Part shown: piece by piece, positions 9,297-18,596 of the stretch | How the letters are laid out: each line of letters starts with the position of its first letter | Numbering within the stretch: the first letter of the stretch is position 1 | DNA from: an uncultured Acetobacteraceae bacterium | Lineage (GTDB): Bacteria; Pseudomonadota; Alphaproteobacteria; Acetobacterales; Acetobacteraceae | Direction of reading: 5' to 3' | NCBI GenBank assembly: GCA_903918195.1 | Contig: CAIXDS010000240.1 | Coordinates: forward strand, 1 to 58,524 | Length of the DNA stretch: 58,524 nt | Notes under the pieces: model-generated | The model's input: only the letters and a program-made list of their open reading frames with translations | The model's database searches: none | Told to the model about the DNA's origin: nothing | Program-made: the position numbers and the translations under genes

Positions 9297-10613
9297 ATGA
9301 GGCCCCAGGAACTCGACCGCTCGTCACCTGATCGGCATGCCGCAAAGACACCACGCGAGCGCCTGCGGAGCCTCCCGTTCATCGCCATCGCCGTCGCTGT
9401 GGGGGGGCTTGCCGTCGGCCTCGTTGGCCGCTCGCAGCCGTCTTCGGCGGAGTTTACGACAGCGCGGGCCGAACGCGTCACCGAGGCCGCCTACACGACG
9501 CCCACGTTCTCCACCACTCCTGAGCAATGGGAGGCGTTCTCCCTTGCCGAGGTCGCGACGCGCAGCTTCGAGGCGACAAAGCGCACCGATGGCCAGATTG
9601 CCATCGACGACGACCTCAGCACCCCGGTGTTCTCCCCCTATACCGGCCGCGTCACCCGCGTGATTGCCAGGCCCGGCGATGTGGTGAAGGCGGGCCAGCC
9701 GCTGTTCGCCGTGCAGGCGAACGAGTTCGTGCAGGCGCAGAACGACCTGTTCGCCGCCGTCGCCACCTTGCGCACCACCCGCGCCCAGTTCCGGATGGCG
9801 CAAACCAACGAGGCGCGCACACGTGGTCTTTACGGTGCCCAGGCCGGGTCGCTGAAGGACTGGCAGCAGAGCCAGTTGGACCTCGCCACCGCCCAGGGCA
9901 ACGTGGATGCTGCCAGCGTCGCGCTGGGTGCCATACGTAGCCGCCTGCACATCCTTGGCAAGACCGAAGCGGAAATCGCCTCCCTGGAAGAACACCCCGG
10001 TAACACCCAGACGAGTCCCGAGGTCGAGGTGCGCGCACCGATTGCAGGCACGATCATCCAGCGCCAGATCGGCATCGGCCAGTATATCGTCAGCGCGTTC
10101 AGTGGCGCCTCCAACGGCCCTTCCAGCCCGGTCTACACCATCGGTGATCTCTCCAAGGTCTGGCTGGTCGCCAACGTGCGAGAGGTCGATGCCGGGTCGA
10201 TCCGTGTCGGCGACCACGTGTCGGTCCACGTGCCCGCCTTCCCTGGGCGCGCTTTCACCGCCCGCGTCAGCTATGTTGCCCCGGCGATTGACCCCACCAC
10301 ACGGCGTCTGTCCGTCCGCGCGGAGATCGACAACCACGACCTCGCTCTCAAGCCGCAGATGTTCGGCTCCTTCAGTATCGTCACCGGGGCTGCCACGGTG
10401 TCGGCCGCGGTGCCGGAGCGTGGTGTGGTTTACGAAGACACCGAAGCGTATGTTTGGGTGGCGCACCCCGATGAGAAGACACTGGAGATGCGGCGGGTAC
10501 ATACCGACCATGTGGCCAATGGCATGGCCGAGATCACCGAGGGGCTGAAACCCGGCGAGCGCGTGGTGACGAGTGGGGCGGTATTCATCGACCGTCCGAC
10601 CGAGACGGATTGA
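9297..10613 (+). CDS. RND efflux periplasmic adaptor (membrane fusion protein)
   Basis: The 438-residue protein has one N-terminal membrane anchor (FIAIAVAVGGLAVGLVG, about 27-43). A lipoyl/barrel-sandwich half follows (FSPYTGRVTRVIARPGDVVK), then a helical hairpin (about 140-225), the second lipoyl half (VEVRAPIAGTIIQRQIGIGQ) and beta-barrel and membrane-proximal domains ending in LKPGERVVTSGAVFID. This is the CusB/CzcB-like adaptor layout. ATG 9297 is chosen because GGAGA lies at 9286-9290 and the frame upstream of it is not protein-like. The pump gene follows after 13 bp. No outer-membrane factor gene is present, so a TolC-type partner must be encoded elsewhere. Confidence 0.9.
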   Translation: MRPQELDRSSPDRHAAKTPRERLRSLPFIAIAVAVGGLAVGLVGRSQPSSAEFTTARAERVTEAAYTTPTFSTTPEQWEAFSLAEVATRSFEATKRTDGQIAIDDDLSTPVFSPYTGRVTRVIARPGDVVKAGQPLFAVQANEFVQAQNDLFAAVATLRTTRAQFRMAQTNEARTRGLYGAQAGSLKDWQQSQLDLATAQGNVDAASVALGAIRSRLHILGKTEAEIASLEEHPGNTQTSPEVEVRAPIAGTIIQRQIGIGQYIVSAFSGASNGPSSPVYTIGDLSKVWLVANVREVDAGSIRVGDHVSVHVPAFPGRAFTARVSYVAPAIDPTTRRLSVRAEIDNHDLALKPQMFGSFSIVTGAATVSAAVPERGVVYEDTEAYVWVAHPDEKTLEMRRVHTDHVANGMAEITEGLKPGERVVTSGAVFIDRPTETD

Positions 10614-10626
10614 GGATCGGAATTAA

Positions 10627-13600
10627 ATGAGTGCGCCGAGCGTAAACAGCATTATAACCTTCGCCATCAAGCAGCGCACGCTCGTCGTTGTCTTTCTTGC
10701 CTGCGTATTGGGAGCCGGCATCGTCAGCTTCCTCAACCTCAACGTCGAGGCTTATCCGGACCCGGTGCCGCCGCTCATCGAGGTCATCGCTCAGGCCAGC
10801 GGCCGGGGCGCCGAAGAAATCGAGGACAACTTCACGACCTCGATCGAGGTCGCGATGGAGGGTATCCCCAACGTCGATGTGGTCCGGTCGATTTCGTTGT
10901 TCGGCCTGTCCGATGTCCTGGTAAAGTTCAACTTTGCCTACAGCTATCGGGAAGCAAAGCAGGAGGTCATCAACCGTCTCGGCCAGATCGGCGGGCTGCC
11001 TGGCGGCATACAGCCGCAGCTCTCGCCGAACAGCCCGCTCGGTGAGATCTACCGCTACCGGCTGGTCGGGCCGCCCGGCTATTCCCTGGTCAACCTCAAG
11101 ACGCTGCAAGATTGGGTGATGCAGCGCCGGTTCAGGTCGCTGCCGGGCGTGCTGGCGCTGACGGGGTGGGGCGGACGCAGCAAGAGCTATGATGTCAACG
11201 TTGACCAGGAAAAGCTGGAGAGTTACGGGCTGAGCCTGCAGCAGGTCCTGACGGCGCTGAACAACAGCAATGTCAACATCGGCGCCCAGGCCATTGATTT
11301 CGCGCAGCAGTCCGCAATCGTCCGCGGCATCGGCCTGATCACCTCGCTCGACCTGCTACGTAACACTGTGCTGACCTCCAATAATGGTATGCCGGTGATG
11401 TTGCAGGATGTCGCCACCGTGGCCATCGGCAACGTGCCGCGCCTTGGTATCGCCGGACAGGACAAGGACGACGATATCGTCGAAGGTATCGTGCTGATGA
11501 ACCGCGACGGCGACAGCAAGCGGGTCATCGCCGCCGTGGAGGCGGAGGTGGAGAAGATCAACACCACCGGCATTCTGCCCCCCGGAGTGCGCATCGAGCG
11601 CATCTACGATCGCGCCGATCTGATCAGCCGCACCACGCGCACCGTACTGCAAAACATGGTCGGCGGCATCTTGCTGGTTTTCCTGGTGCAGTGGATTTTT
11701 TTCGGCAATCTGCGCGCCGCCCTCATCGTCGCCAGCACCATTCCCTTCGCCCTCGCCTGCACAGGGATCGTCATGGTGGTGCGCGGTGAGCCGGCGAATC
11801 TGGTATCGTTCGGCGCGATCGATTTCGGCCTCGTCGTCGGTACCACCGTTATCATGATGGCGAACATCCTCCGCCAGCTTTCTACACCGCCGTCGAAACG
11901 GTTTGCCCGCGCCGTGGTGCTGGACCGGCAGATGGTCCCCTTCGAGCTGAGCGGGAAATTCCTGGTGATCGCTAAGTCGGCCTTCGAGGTGAACAGGGCG
12001 GTCTTTTTCTCGGCCGCCATCATCGTCGCCGGCTTTCTGCCGCTGTTTACGCTCTCGGGCATCGAGGGCCATATTTTTGGCCCGATGGCGAAAACCTATG
12101 CCTACGCCCTCACCGGCGGCCTGCTGGCGACCTTCACTGTCACCCCCGCCCTGAGTGCGCTGTTCTTGCGCGTGAAAGTCGAGGAGGCCGAGACTACGAT
12201 CATGCGGTTCCTGCACGGTATCTACGGGCCGACACTTCGTGTGCTCCTGGCCAACCGCATCCTCGTGCTGGGCTTCGCGTCCCTCGTTTTGATTCTCGCT
12301 GTGTTCGAGGTGCAAACCTTCGGCCTGGAGTTTCTGCCCAAGCTGGAGGAGGGCAATTTCTGGATCCGTGCCACCCTGCCAACCTCGGTCGGGCTTGAGT
12401 CAACCAGCGAATACGTCAACCGGATGCGCAGGGTCCTGCTGGACTACCCCGAAGTGGAAACCGTCGTCTCCCAACACGGCCGCCCCGACGACGGCACCGA
12501 CGCCACTGGCTCCTTCAATGCCGAGTTCTTCGTCCCCCTCAAGCCGTTCGGCGCCTGGCCGAAGGACGTGACGAAGGAGAGCCTGACAAAGGTCATCGCT
12601 GACCGACTTACCAGGGAGTTTCCCGGCGTCAACTTCAGCTTCTCGCAGAATATCCAGGACAACGTCGAGGAAGCCACCTCGGGCGTGAAGGGCGAGAACT
12701 CGATCAAGCTGTTCGGCCAGGATCTCGATGTGCTCGAGAAGACGGCGGCGAAAGTCAAGGATGCGATGGCCGCCGTGCCCGGCATAACCGACCTTGGAAT
12801 CCTCGCCTCGCTTGGCCAACCCACCGTGCAGGTCGACATCGACCGCATCCGCGCCGCTCGCTACGGCCTTCAGCCTGGCGATATCAACGCTACCCTCCAG
12901 GCGGCCGTCGGCGGGCAGGCCGCGGGCAGTTTCTTCGAGCCTGGCACCGACCACAACTTTCCGATCATGGTTCGCCTGTCCCCCGAATACCGCTCCAGCA
13001 TCGATGCGATCCGCCGCATTCCTATCGGTGCGCAGTCCCCGAGCGGGTCGGGTTTGCTGCAGATTCCGCTGTCGGACGTGGCTGACGTGACTCTGGTCAG
13101 CGGGCCGGCTTTCATCTACCGCGAAGGCGAACAGCGCTACATCCCGATCAAGTTCAGCGTTCGCGGCCGCGACCTCGGCAGTGCCGTGCTTGAGGCGCAG
13201 AAGGCGGTGGCAGCCCACGTGGCGCTGCCGCGCGGCTATCACCTCGAATGGGTCGGTGATTTCGGCAACCTTCAGAACGCGATCAAGCGACTTACGATCG
13301 TGGTGCCGGTCGCCATCGGCCTCATCCTTGTGCTTCTTTTCGTGAACTTTGGGTCGGTGCGCGACGCACTGCTGGCGGCGAGCGTCATCCCGATGGCCAT
13401 GGTCGGTGGCATTTTCTCGCTGGCAGTGACCGGCACACCCTTCAGCGTCTCGGCGGCAATCGGGTTCATCGCCCTGTTCGGCGTCGCCGCCATGGATGGG
13501 ATCGTCGTGATCGCCTTTTACAACACCAAGTTGCAATCGGGTCTGGACAAGTCCGCCGCTTTGATAGGGGCGTGCGAGACGCAGATGCGCCCGGTCGTCC

Positions 13601-13938
13601 TGACCTGTGCCGCCGCCTGCGTGGGCCTGCTGCCGGCGGCTTTCTCCACCGGCATCGGCTCGCAGGTGCAGAAGCCGCTGGCGCTGGTGGTAGTGGGCGG
13701 GATTTTGCTCGCACCGGTGCTGATCCTGATGGTGTTGCCGGTGCTGATCAGCCTGTTTTCCCGCCACGCCGAAACGCTGGCGGCGCGCGCGTCCGAAGAT
13801 GGAGAAGCGGCCGAAGCCGACGATCTTACATCCGAGTTTGCCACGGTGTTTCTTGGAAAATCCTCCTTTCCAGGAAGTGATACCAGCGACACCCTGCGCA
13901 GAAATAGTAATTCTTCAAGCGAAATGGTAGGAAAATAG
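10627..13938 (+). CDS. RND efflux pump, CzcA/CusA-like inner-membrane subunit with altered proton relay
   Basis: At 1103 residues it has the usual length for the family: TM1 (residues 16-36), a large porter domain, TM2-6 (about 340-535), a second porter domain and TM8-12 (about 880-1060). The best resemblance is to heavy-metal-type RND pumps. In TM4, the segment DFGLVVGTTVIMMANI keeps Asp399, but Gly405 and Ala412 stand where CzcA-type pumps have the second Asp and the Glu of their proton/cation relay (D402, D408 and E415 in CzcA), with identical spacing. The C-terminal tail after residue 1060 is acidic and poorly conserved. Substrate is uncertain: either a non-metal solute or a pump with reduced coupling. 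Confidence 0.9.
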   Translation: MSAPSVNSIITFAIKQRTLVVVFLACVLGAGIVSFLNLNVEAYPDPVPPLIEVIAQASGRGAEEIEDNFTTSIEVAMEGIPNVDVVRSISLFGLSDVLVKFNFAYSYREAKQEVINRLGQIGGLPGGIQPQLSPNSPLGEIYRYRLVGPPGYSLVNLKTLQDWVMQRRFRSLPGVLALTGWGGRSKSYDVNVDQEKLESYGLSLQQVLTALNNSNVNIGAQAIDFAQQSAIVRGIGLITSLDLLRNTVLTSNNGMPVMLQDVATVAIGNVPRLGIAGQDKDDDIVEGIVLMNRDGDSKRVIAAVEAEVEKINTTGILPPGVRIERIYDRADLISRTTRTVLQNMVGGILLVFLVQWIFFGNLRAALIVASTIPFALACTGIVMVVRGEPANLVSFGAIDFGLVVGTTVIMMANILRQLSTPPSKRFARAVVLDRQMVPFELSGKFLVIAKSAFEVNRAVFFSAAIIVAGFLPLFTLSGIEGHIFGPMAKTYAYALTGGLLATFTVTPALSALFLRVKVEEAETTIMRFLHGIYGPTLRVLLANRILVLGFASLVLILAVFEVQTFGLEFLPKLEEGNFWIRATLPTSVGLESTSEYVNRMRRVLLDYPEVETVVSQHGRPDDGTDATGSFNAEFFVPLKPFGAWPKDVTKESLTKVIADRLTREFPGVNFSFSQNIQDNVEEATSGVKGENSIKLFGQDLDVLEKTAAKVKDAMAAVPGITDLGILASLGQPTVQVDIDRIRAARYGLQPGDINATLQAAVGGQAAGSFFEPGTDHNFPIMVRLSPEYRSSIDAIRRIPIGAQSPSGSGLLQIPLSDVADVTLVSGPAFIYREGEQRYIPIKFSVRGRDLGSAVLEAQKAVAAHVALPRGYHLEWVGDFGNLQNAIKRLTIVVPVAIGLILVLLFVNFGSVRDALLAASVIPMAMVGGIFSLAVTGTPFSVSAAIGFIALFGVAAMDGIVVIAFYNTKLQSGLDKSAALIGACETQMRPVVLTCAAACVGLLPAAFSTGIGSQVQKPLALVVVGGILLAPVLILMVLPVLISLFSRHAETLAARASEDGEAAEADDLTSEFATVFLGKSSFPGSDTSDTLRRNSNSSSEMVGK

Positions 13939-14026
13939 CTGATTCCTGTTTAGCACCGACTATCGTTACCTCCCCTGCCCACAATGCTCCCGACCGATAA
14001 GGCGCTGACACGCTGGCACATTCCCG

Positions 14027-14052
14027 TCGCTATTCCCTATCTACAATAGCGA
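14027..14052. terminator. Hairpin between convergent genes
   Basis: TCGCTATT (14027-14034) and AATAGCGA (14045-14052) form a perfect 8-bp stem with a 10-nt loop, in the gap between the pump (ending 13938) and the minus-strand peptidase (ending 14127). There is no T-tract on either strand, so a terminator role is only suggested by position. Confidence 0.3.
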
Positions 14053-14126
14053 TCCTGACAGAACGGGCCGTGCCTGCCAAGGGGGCGGTGGGAAAGCCAC
14101 GCGGTGCCACGGTCACCCCGAAACGG

Positions 14127-14918
14127 CTACTGAGCGGCTTCTGCTTCGGGGTTGTCGCCGAGCAGTTCCGGGCGGTATTCGAAGTGCATCGTGTCAAAAT
14201 GCGCCCATCTGCCGCCCCAGATGAAGCCATGCCGCTGGAAAATCGTCACGATTTCCTGCGGGATGCGGTTGATATAGGCCGGTACGCGATCTTCGGACCG
14301 GCGACCGGCAGCCCGGTGCCAAAACCAGTAATCCGAGAAGGCCGTGTTGATGTCGATCGCCGCACCCCAACCATGCATGCTGGGCTCGCCGTCGTCGGCG
14401 ATGGTCCGGCAAGCATAGGTTCCACCCAGCGGATAGAGATATTTCATGTCAGCCGGTGGCAACTCGTCGAGTTCGCGCGAGATCGCGGCCAGCCGGCGAT
14501 CCACACCGTTGACCGACGTGATGCTGACGGTATGGCCCCATGTTTTCGGCAACCAGACCACACGCACAAGCTTCGGCGTGACCTCGCCGGCCCGGCAATC
14601 GCCATACATCTTGGCAAAAAACGCCCGGTTACGGACCCGGCCGGGGTCCTGCTGCGGCGCCGGCGGCAGCGCCGCGGCCGCCGGATAGATCTGCCGCATC
14701 TGATCGAGGATGGTACCGCTGTGCAGCTGCTCCTCCAGGCTTTTGTCCGGCCGCCCGTCATCCACCGGCATGCGGGTGCCGTCACGCCAGATCAGGTCGG
14801 ACCCGTCATAGCCTGACAACGCCTCCGGATAGGCGCGCACCAGATCATCCATCGGCCCCGCCACACAAGCGGCCGGCACGCCGAACAGCAGCAGCACGGC
14901 GGCCAGACGGCTTCTCAT
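14127..14918 (-). CDS. Secreted M15-family peptidase (D-Ala-D-Ala carboxypeptidase-like)
   Basis: This 263-residue protein has a signal peptide (MRSRLAAVLLLFGVPAACVA). Its C-terminal half has the zinc-ligand pattern of M15/VanY-type peptidases: SMHGWGAAIDIN supplies His and Asp, and WAHFDTMHFEY supplies the downstream catalytic/ligand residues. It should cut peptidoglycan cross-links or stem peptides in the periplasm. ATG 14918 overlaps the stop of the upstream serine hydrolase gene by four bases (ATGA), so the two are translated from one message. The exact cleaved bond is unknown. Confidence 0.82.
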   Translation of the reverse strand: MRSRLAAVLLLFGVPAACVAGPMDDLVRAYPEALSGYDGSDLIWRDGTRMPVDDGRPDKSLEEQLHSGTILDQMRQIYPAAAALPPAPQQDPGRVRNRAFFAKMYGDCRAGEVTPKLVRVVWLPKTWGHTVSITSVNGVDRRLAAISRELDELPPADMKYLYPLGGTYACRTIADDGEPSMHGWGAAIDINTAFSDYWFWHRAAGRRSEDRVPAYINRIPQEIVTIFQRHGFIWGGRWAHFDTMHFEYRPELLGDNPEAEAAQ

Positions 14919-15913
14919 GGCGCGGCACCGGCGATAAGGGTACCGACCCGGCGGCGCAGCTCTTCGATGCCGGTGTTCCGGTGGCGGGTCGGATGCACCC
15001 GGTTGGTCAGCAGCGTCCAGGCAATCAAGCGGCCGAAATCGATCCACACGCCGGTGCCGGTGAAGCCGGTATGACCGATGGCTGCATCCGAGCACGCATC
15101 TCCACCGGACCATCCGTCGTGCCGCGCCTGCCACCCCAGGGTGCGCGTGGCCGACTGCCGAGTGCGGATACAAGCCAGCGCTGGTGCCGCGCCCTGCAGC
15201 AGGCCCTGGGCCATATCGAGCACGCCGTCGACAGTACCGAACAGCCCAGCATGGCCGGCCGCACCGCCGAGCGCGAACGCGTTCTCGTCGTGCACCTCGC
15301 CGCGCAGCACGCGGCCGCGCCAGGTGCAGCGCTCGGTTGCCGCGCATTCGGCCGGGTCGGGGCGGAACGACAGGCCGCCGGGCAGCGTCTGCTCGCCAAG
15401 GGAGCGCCCGGTCAGCCGCTCGATGGCAATGCCGAGCAGGATGAAATTGATGTCGGAGTAAACCGGCGGCCCCGGCTGCCAGACCCGTTGCAGGATGAAG
15501 GCCCGCAACGTTGCCGGGTCCTGGCCATAGGTATAGAGCGGCTCGACCGCCGGCAGATGGGTCTGGTGCGCGAGGCATTGGCGGAACGTCAGGCGGCGTT
15601 CCGCCGCCGCCGGATCGTATTGCCGCAGGTCAGGGATTGCCACGGTCAGCGCGTCGTCCAGCGCCATGCGCCCTTGTGCTACCAGGGTCAGGATCGTGGG
15701 GGTGGTGAACAGCACTTTGGTCAGGGAGGCGAGGTCGAACCAGGTGCCGCACCGCATCGGTGCGGCATGCGGCTCGCGCTGCGCCAGACCGAAAACAGCG
15801 ACCGCGCGGTCGCCCGCTGCGGTAATGACACCGAGAACAGCGCCGGGGATCTGGTCGACGACAGCCTGGGCAAGGGGGTCGGTCGCGGCGGCTAGGAGAT
15901 CGGCTGCGGTCAC
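14915..15913 (-). CDS. Serine beta-lactamase-like hydrolase (class C/esterase family)
   Basis: The 332-residue protein has the penicillin-binding fold motifs in order: S-x-x-K as SLTK (Ser63, Lys66), a Tyr in PPVYSDINFILLG replacing the usual Y-x-N with Y-S-D, and HTGFTG as the third box. The family includes beta-lactamases, DD-peptidases and esterases. No signal peptide is evident, so it may be cytoplasmic, which would favour an esterase or amidase role. The start is GTG 15913, immediately ahead of the first predicted helix. It is the first gene of a two-gene operon with the M15 peptidase, which points to peptidoglycan peptide turnover. Confidence 0.82.
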   Translation of the reverse strand: MTAADLLAAATDPLAQAVVDQIPGAVLGVITAAGDRAVAVFGLAQREPHAAPMRCGTWFDLASLTKVLFTTPTILTLVAQGRMALDDALTVAIPDLRQYDPAAAERRLTFRQCLAHQTHLPAVEPLYTYGQDPATLRAFILQRVWQPGPPVYSDINFILLGIAIERLTGRSLGEQTLPGGLSFRPDPAECAATERCTWRGRVLRGEVHDENAFALGGAAGHAGLFGTVDGVLDMAQGLLQGAAPALACIRTRQSATRTLGWQARHDGWSGGDACSDAAIGHTGFTGTGVWIDFGRLIAWTLLTNRVHPTRHRNTGIEELRRRVGTLIAGAAP

Positions 15914-15982
15914 GGTGCGGGGCTCGATGGGACGACCCCCTGTATACCCGCCTCGGCCAGAGATACCTATGGGGTAACGGAA

Positions 15983-16024
15983 CGGGTTCAGGGGCAGAGC
16001 CCTGGCCTTTCTAACACTTGATTG
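15983..16024 (+). repeat. Copy 1 of a dispersed repeat with a small hairpin
   Basis: The segment starting CGGGTTCAGGGGCAGAGCCC and continuing CTGGCCTTTCT...ACTTGAT matches 56210-56250 closely. Both lie in gaps between genes, contain a GGGC-AGA-GCCC hairpin and are followed by a pyrimidine-rich stretch. They may be copies of a mobile palindromic repeat or shared terminators. Confidence 0.5.
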
Positions 16025-16103
16025 CCTGATTGAAATCCTTCACGACAATCGGGTCTGCGGGCATGCTCTGTGCCGGTGCGGCAGGCCAGAAGAGGAGCAG
16101 AGC

Positions 16104-17555
16104 ATGAGCGAACCAGGGCAATTTGTTGCGGCACCAGAGGTGGCAGCGCCTCGCGACGGCGTCCTCGCCCGGCTCGCGCTGCGCTTCACGCAATGGGCCG
16201 AGACCTGGTTCCCCGATGCCTATGTGTTTGCCGCGATCGCTCTCATTGTCGTGGCGGCGGCGGCGATGGCAAACGGCGCCTCCCCTGCCGTCGTCTCCAA
16301 GGCCTTCGGCGACGGGTTCTGGAGCCTGATCACCTTCACCATGCAGATGGCCTTCGTGGCCATCACCGGCTACGTCGTGGCCAGTTCGCCGCCGGCCGCA
16401 CGGCTGATCCGCCGTCTTGCCGCCATGCCCGGCAACGGGCGCGGCGCGGTCGCGTTCGTCGCCGCGATCAGCATCGCCACGTCGCTGCTCAACTGGGGCC
16501 TCAGCCTGGTGTTCAGCGGCCTGCTGGCGCGCGCGCTGGCAGGCCGCCCGGAGCTGCGCATGGACTATCGCGCCGGCGGGGCAGCGGCCTATCTCGGCTT
16601 GGGAGCCACCTGGGCGCTTGGCCTCAGCTCGTCGGCGGCCCAGTTGCAGGCGAACGCGGCCAGCCTGCCGAAGCCGTTGCTGCAGATCACCGGCGTGCTG
16701 CCGTTCACCGAGACCATCTTCCTCTGGCAGTCGATAGTCATGGCGCTGGTGCTGCTGGTGGTTTCGGTCAGCGTGAGCTGGCTGTCGGCGCCGGCCCCGG
16801 CGCACGCGGTCACCGCCGAAATGATGGGGGTCGATCCGGACACCCGGATCGAGGCGCTGCCGGCGCGCGAGCGGCCCGGCGAGTGGCTGGAATACAGCCC
16901 GCTGCTGACGCTGCTGATCGTGGCGCTCACCGTCGGCTGGGTGGTGCAGGAATTCACCCGGCAGAACCCGATCGTGGCGATCTCCAACCTCAACAGCTAC
17001 AATCTTGTGTTTCTGATGCTGGGCCTGTTGCTGCACTGGCGCCCGCGCAGCTTCCTCAACGCGGTGGCACGCGCGGTGCCGGTGACGACCGGCGTGCTGA
17101 TCCAGTTTCCGCTCTATGGCGCGATCGCGGTCATCATGACTGCGGCGAAGGGGACCGGCGGCTTCAGCGTGGCCGACCGGGTGGCGAATGTGTTCGTCAG
17201 CCTGACCACGACGGAGAGCTTTCCGCTGGTGATGGGCGCCTACTCGGCGGTGCTGGGGTTCTTTATTCCCTCGGGCGGCGGCAAGTGGATCATCGAGGCG
17301 CCGTATGTCATGCAGAGCGCGAACGCGTTGCATGTGCATCTCGGCTGGGCCGTGCAGGTCTACAACGCCGCCGAGGCGTTGCCGAACCTGATCAATCCGT
17401 TCTGGATGCTGCCACTGCTCGGCGTGCTGGCGCTGAAGGCGCGCGACATCGTCGGCTTCACCTTCCTGCAGCTGCTGGTGAACGCCCCGCTCGTGCTGTT
17501 CATGCTGTGGTTCTTCGCCTCCACGCTGACCTACGCGCCGCCGGTGATGCCCTGA
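16104..17555 (+). CDS. Short-chain fatty acid transporter (AtoE/TIGR00366 family)
   Basis: The 483-residue membrane protein has about 11-12 hydrophobic segments and family-typical stretches: RFTQWAETWFPDAYVFAAIA at the start, TSLLNWGLSLVFSG, NPIVAISNLNSYNLVFLMLG and FFIPSGGGKWIIEAPYVM. Members take up short-chain fatty acids such as acetoacetate or butyrate across the inner membrane. The ATG at 16104 follows GAGGAGCAGAGC. It is divergent from the hydrolase/peptidase operon, and no coenzyme A transferase genes are adjacent, so the pathway cannot be read from context. Confidence 0.88.
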   Translation: MSEPGQFVAAPEVAAPRDGVLARLALRFTQWAETWFPDAYVFAAIALIVVAAAAMANGASPAVVSKAFGDGFWSLITFTMQMAFVAITGYVVASSPPAARLIRRLAAMPGNGRGAVAFVAAISIATSLLNWGLSLVFSGLLARALAGRPELRMDYRAGGAAAYLGLGATWALGLSSSAAQLQANAASLPKPLLQITGVLPFTETIFLWQSIVMALVLLVVSVSVSWLSAPAPAHAVTAEMMGVDPDTRIEALPARERPGEWLEYSPLLTLLIVALTVGWVVQEFTRQNPIVAISNLNSYNLVFLMLGLLLHWRPRSFLNAVARAVPVTTGVLIQFPLYGAIAVIMTAAKGTGGFSVADRVANVFVSLTTTESFPLVMGAYSAVLGFFIPSGGGKWIIEAPYVMQSANALHVHLGWAVQVYNAAEALPNLINPFWMLPLLGVLALKARDIVGFTFLQLLVNAPLVLFMLWFFASTLTYAPPVMP

Positions 17556-18596
17556 TCCCGGCCGGCTGGTGACGCCGACGCAGACCGAGGGGTGCTGCGA
17601 CGCGATCCATGGATAAGGCCCGCTGTCTCGCAGCAGCGAGCTTGTCACCTTGGACGGGCATAGTCGGTGCAAACCTGACCGGCGAGCGCGGTGGCGGCCG
17701 TGCAATCCACTGTTCCCCTTCGCCACAGCATGGGCGGCACGTCTGAAAGTCTGCCCGGAGTACCGTTGTATCTCTTGCGGAGTGATTTCCTTCGGAAGAT
17801 GGCTCCGGCATGCAGTTCGAGCCATCGCCGGCATCAAACTGATGTCGCAATGCCTCGCCGCGTCTCGTCACGCAGCAGCGCCGCCCTTGCCACCAAGGGG
17901 CGAGACCGCCACCGGCCTGTCCGATGGAGCGAAAGACCCACCAGGCATCGCTGCTGCCATCCCAGTAGCGTCAATTCATCGTAATTCTACCGTTAGTTGC
18001 AATATGCATCAGTTTTCTATCAATACAGTTCATGACAAACATCACGCAACCTGACGCTGCATTGCTCATCGAGGGCTTTCACTGATCAAGGCTCGGAATC
18101 AAGTCATATCTCACGAATTCGTGATACCACATTTTACACGAAAGAAACTTTTTTCTCTTGCGGCAGGAATTACGCTAACGTAGGAAGTTTAAACGAAAGA
18201 CCGTTACAATTTAGCTTAGAGGAGCGGCGATGTAGCGTTAACGAAATGTGCCGACGGAAAACGTCGCGCACGATCCGCCCGATATTTTTGTTACGGGAAC
18301 GTCGCGCAATCCGTACGCAGTATACTGTCTGTGCATTGAATGCGCCGATGGCATATTGATGAGTGTTTTCCACTCATTTTTGATAAGTAATTAAGCTATC
18401 TTTGGGGAACTCTGCGTTTGCTTTAAATGGCACGCTGGAGTTGTTGTTTATGTGCCGCTCACAAAGAACATAAACGCAAATAACGCGCGCTGACTACCAG
18501 CGAAAAATTAAAATCGCACTTCGATATCATTTGCAATTGACGATTGCGTGTGTTAACTGATGTCAATCACCACTATGCCGGATCGGAACCATAGCA
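17556..18596. other. Long leader/intergenic region ahead of the surface-protein locus
   Basis: The first 400 bp are GC-rich with no gene I can support. From about 17980 the sequence becomes clearly AT-richer up to the start of the RTX-like gene, suggesting a long promoter or 5' untranslated region or acquired DNA. It contains the perfect palindrome TCACGAATTCGTGA at 18111-18124. Confidence 0.5.
18111..18124. promoter_or_regulatory. 14-bp perfect palindrome, candidate operator
   Basis: TCACGAATTCGTGA is its own reverse complement and lies in the AT-rich region about 470 bp upstream of the RTX-like gene. No factor is assigned. Confidence 0.3.

Noticed and set aside
8788..9300. A plus-strand frame ending in the ATGA of the adaptor start, considered as a remnant of an outer-membrane efflux factor
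   Set aside because: Its sequence shows no helical-hairpin repeat pattern of that family and starts in unlikely coding sequence; the overlap alone is not enough.
14127..15578. A single 483-codon minus-strand protein spanning the peptidase and part of the hydrolase
   Set aside because: Its upstream half is an off-frame reading of the serine hydrolase gene; the signal peptide at 14918 marks the true start.
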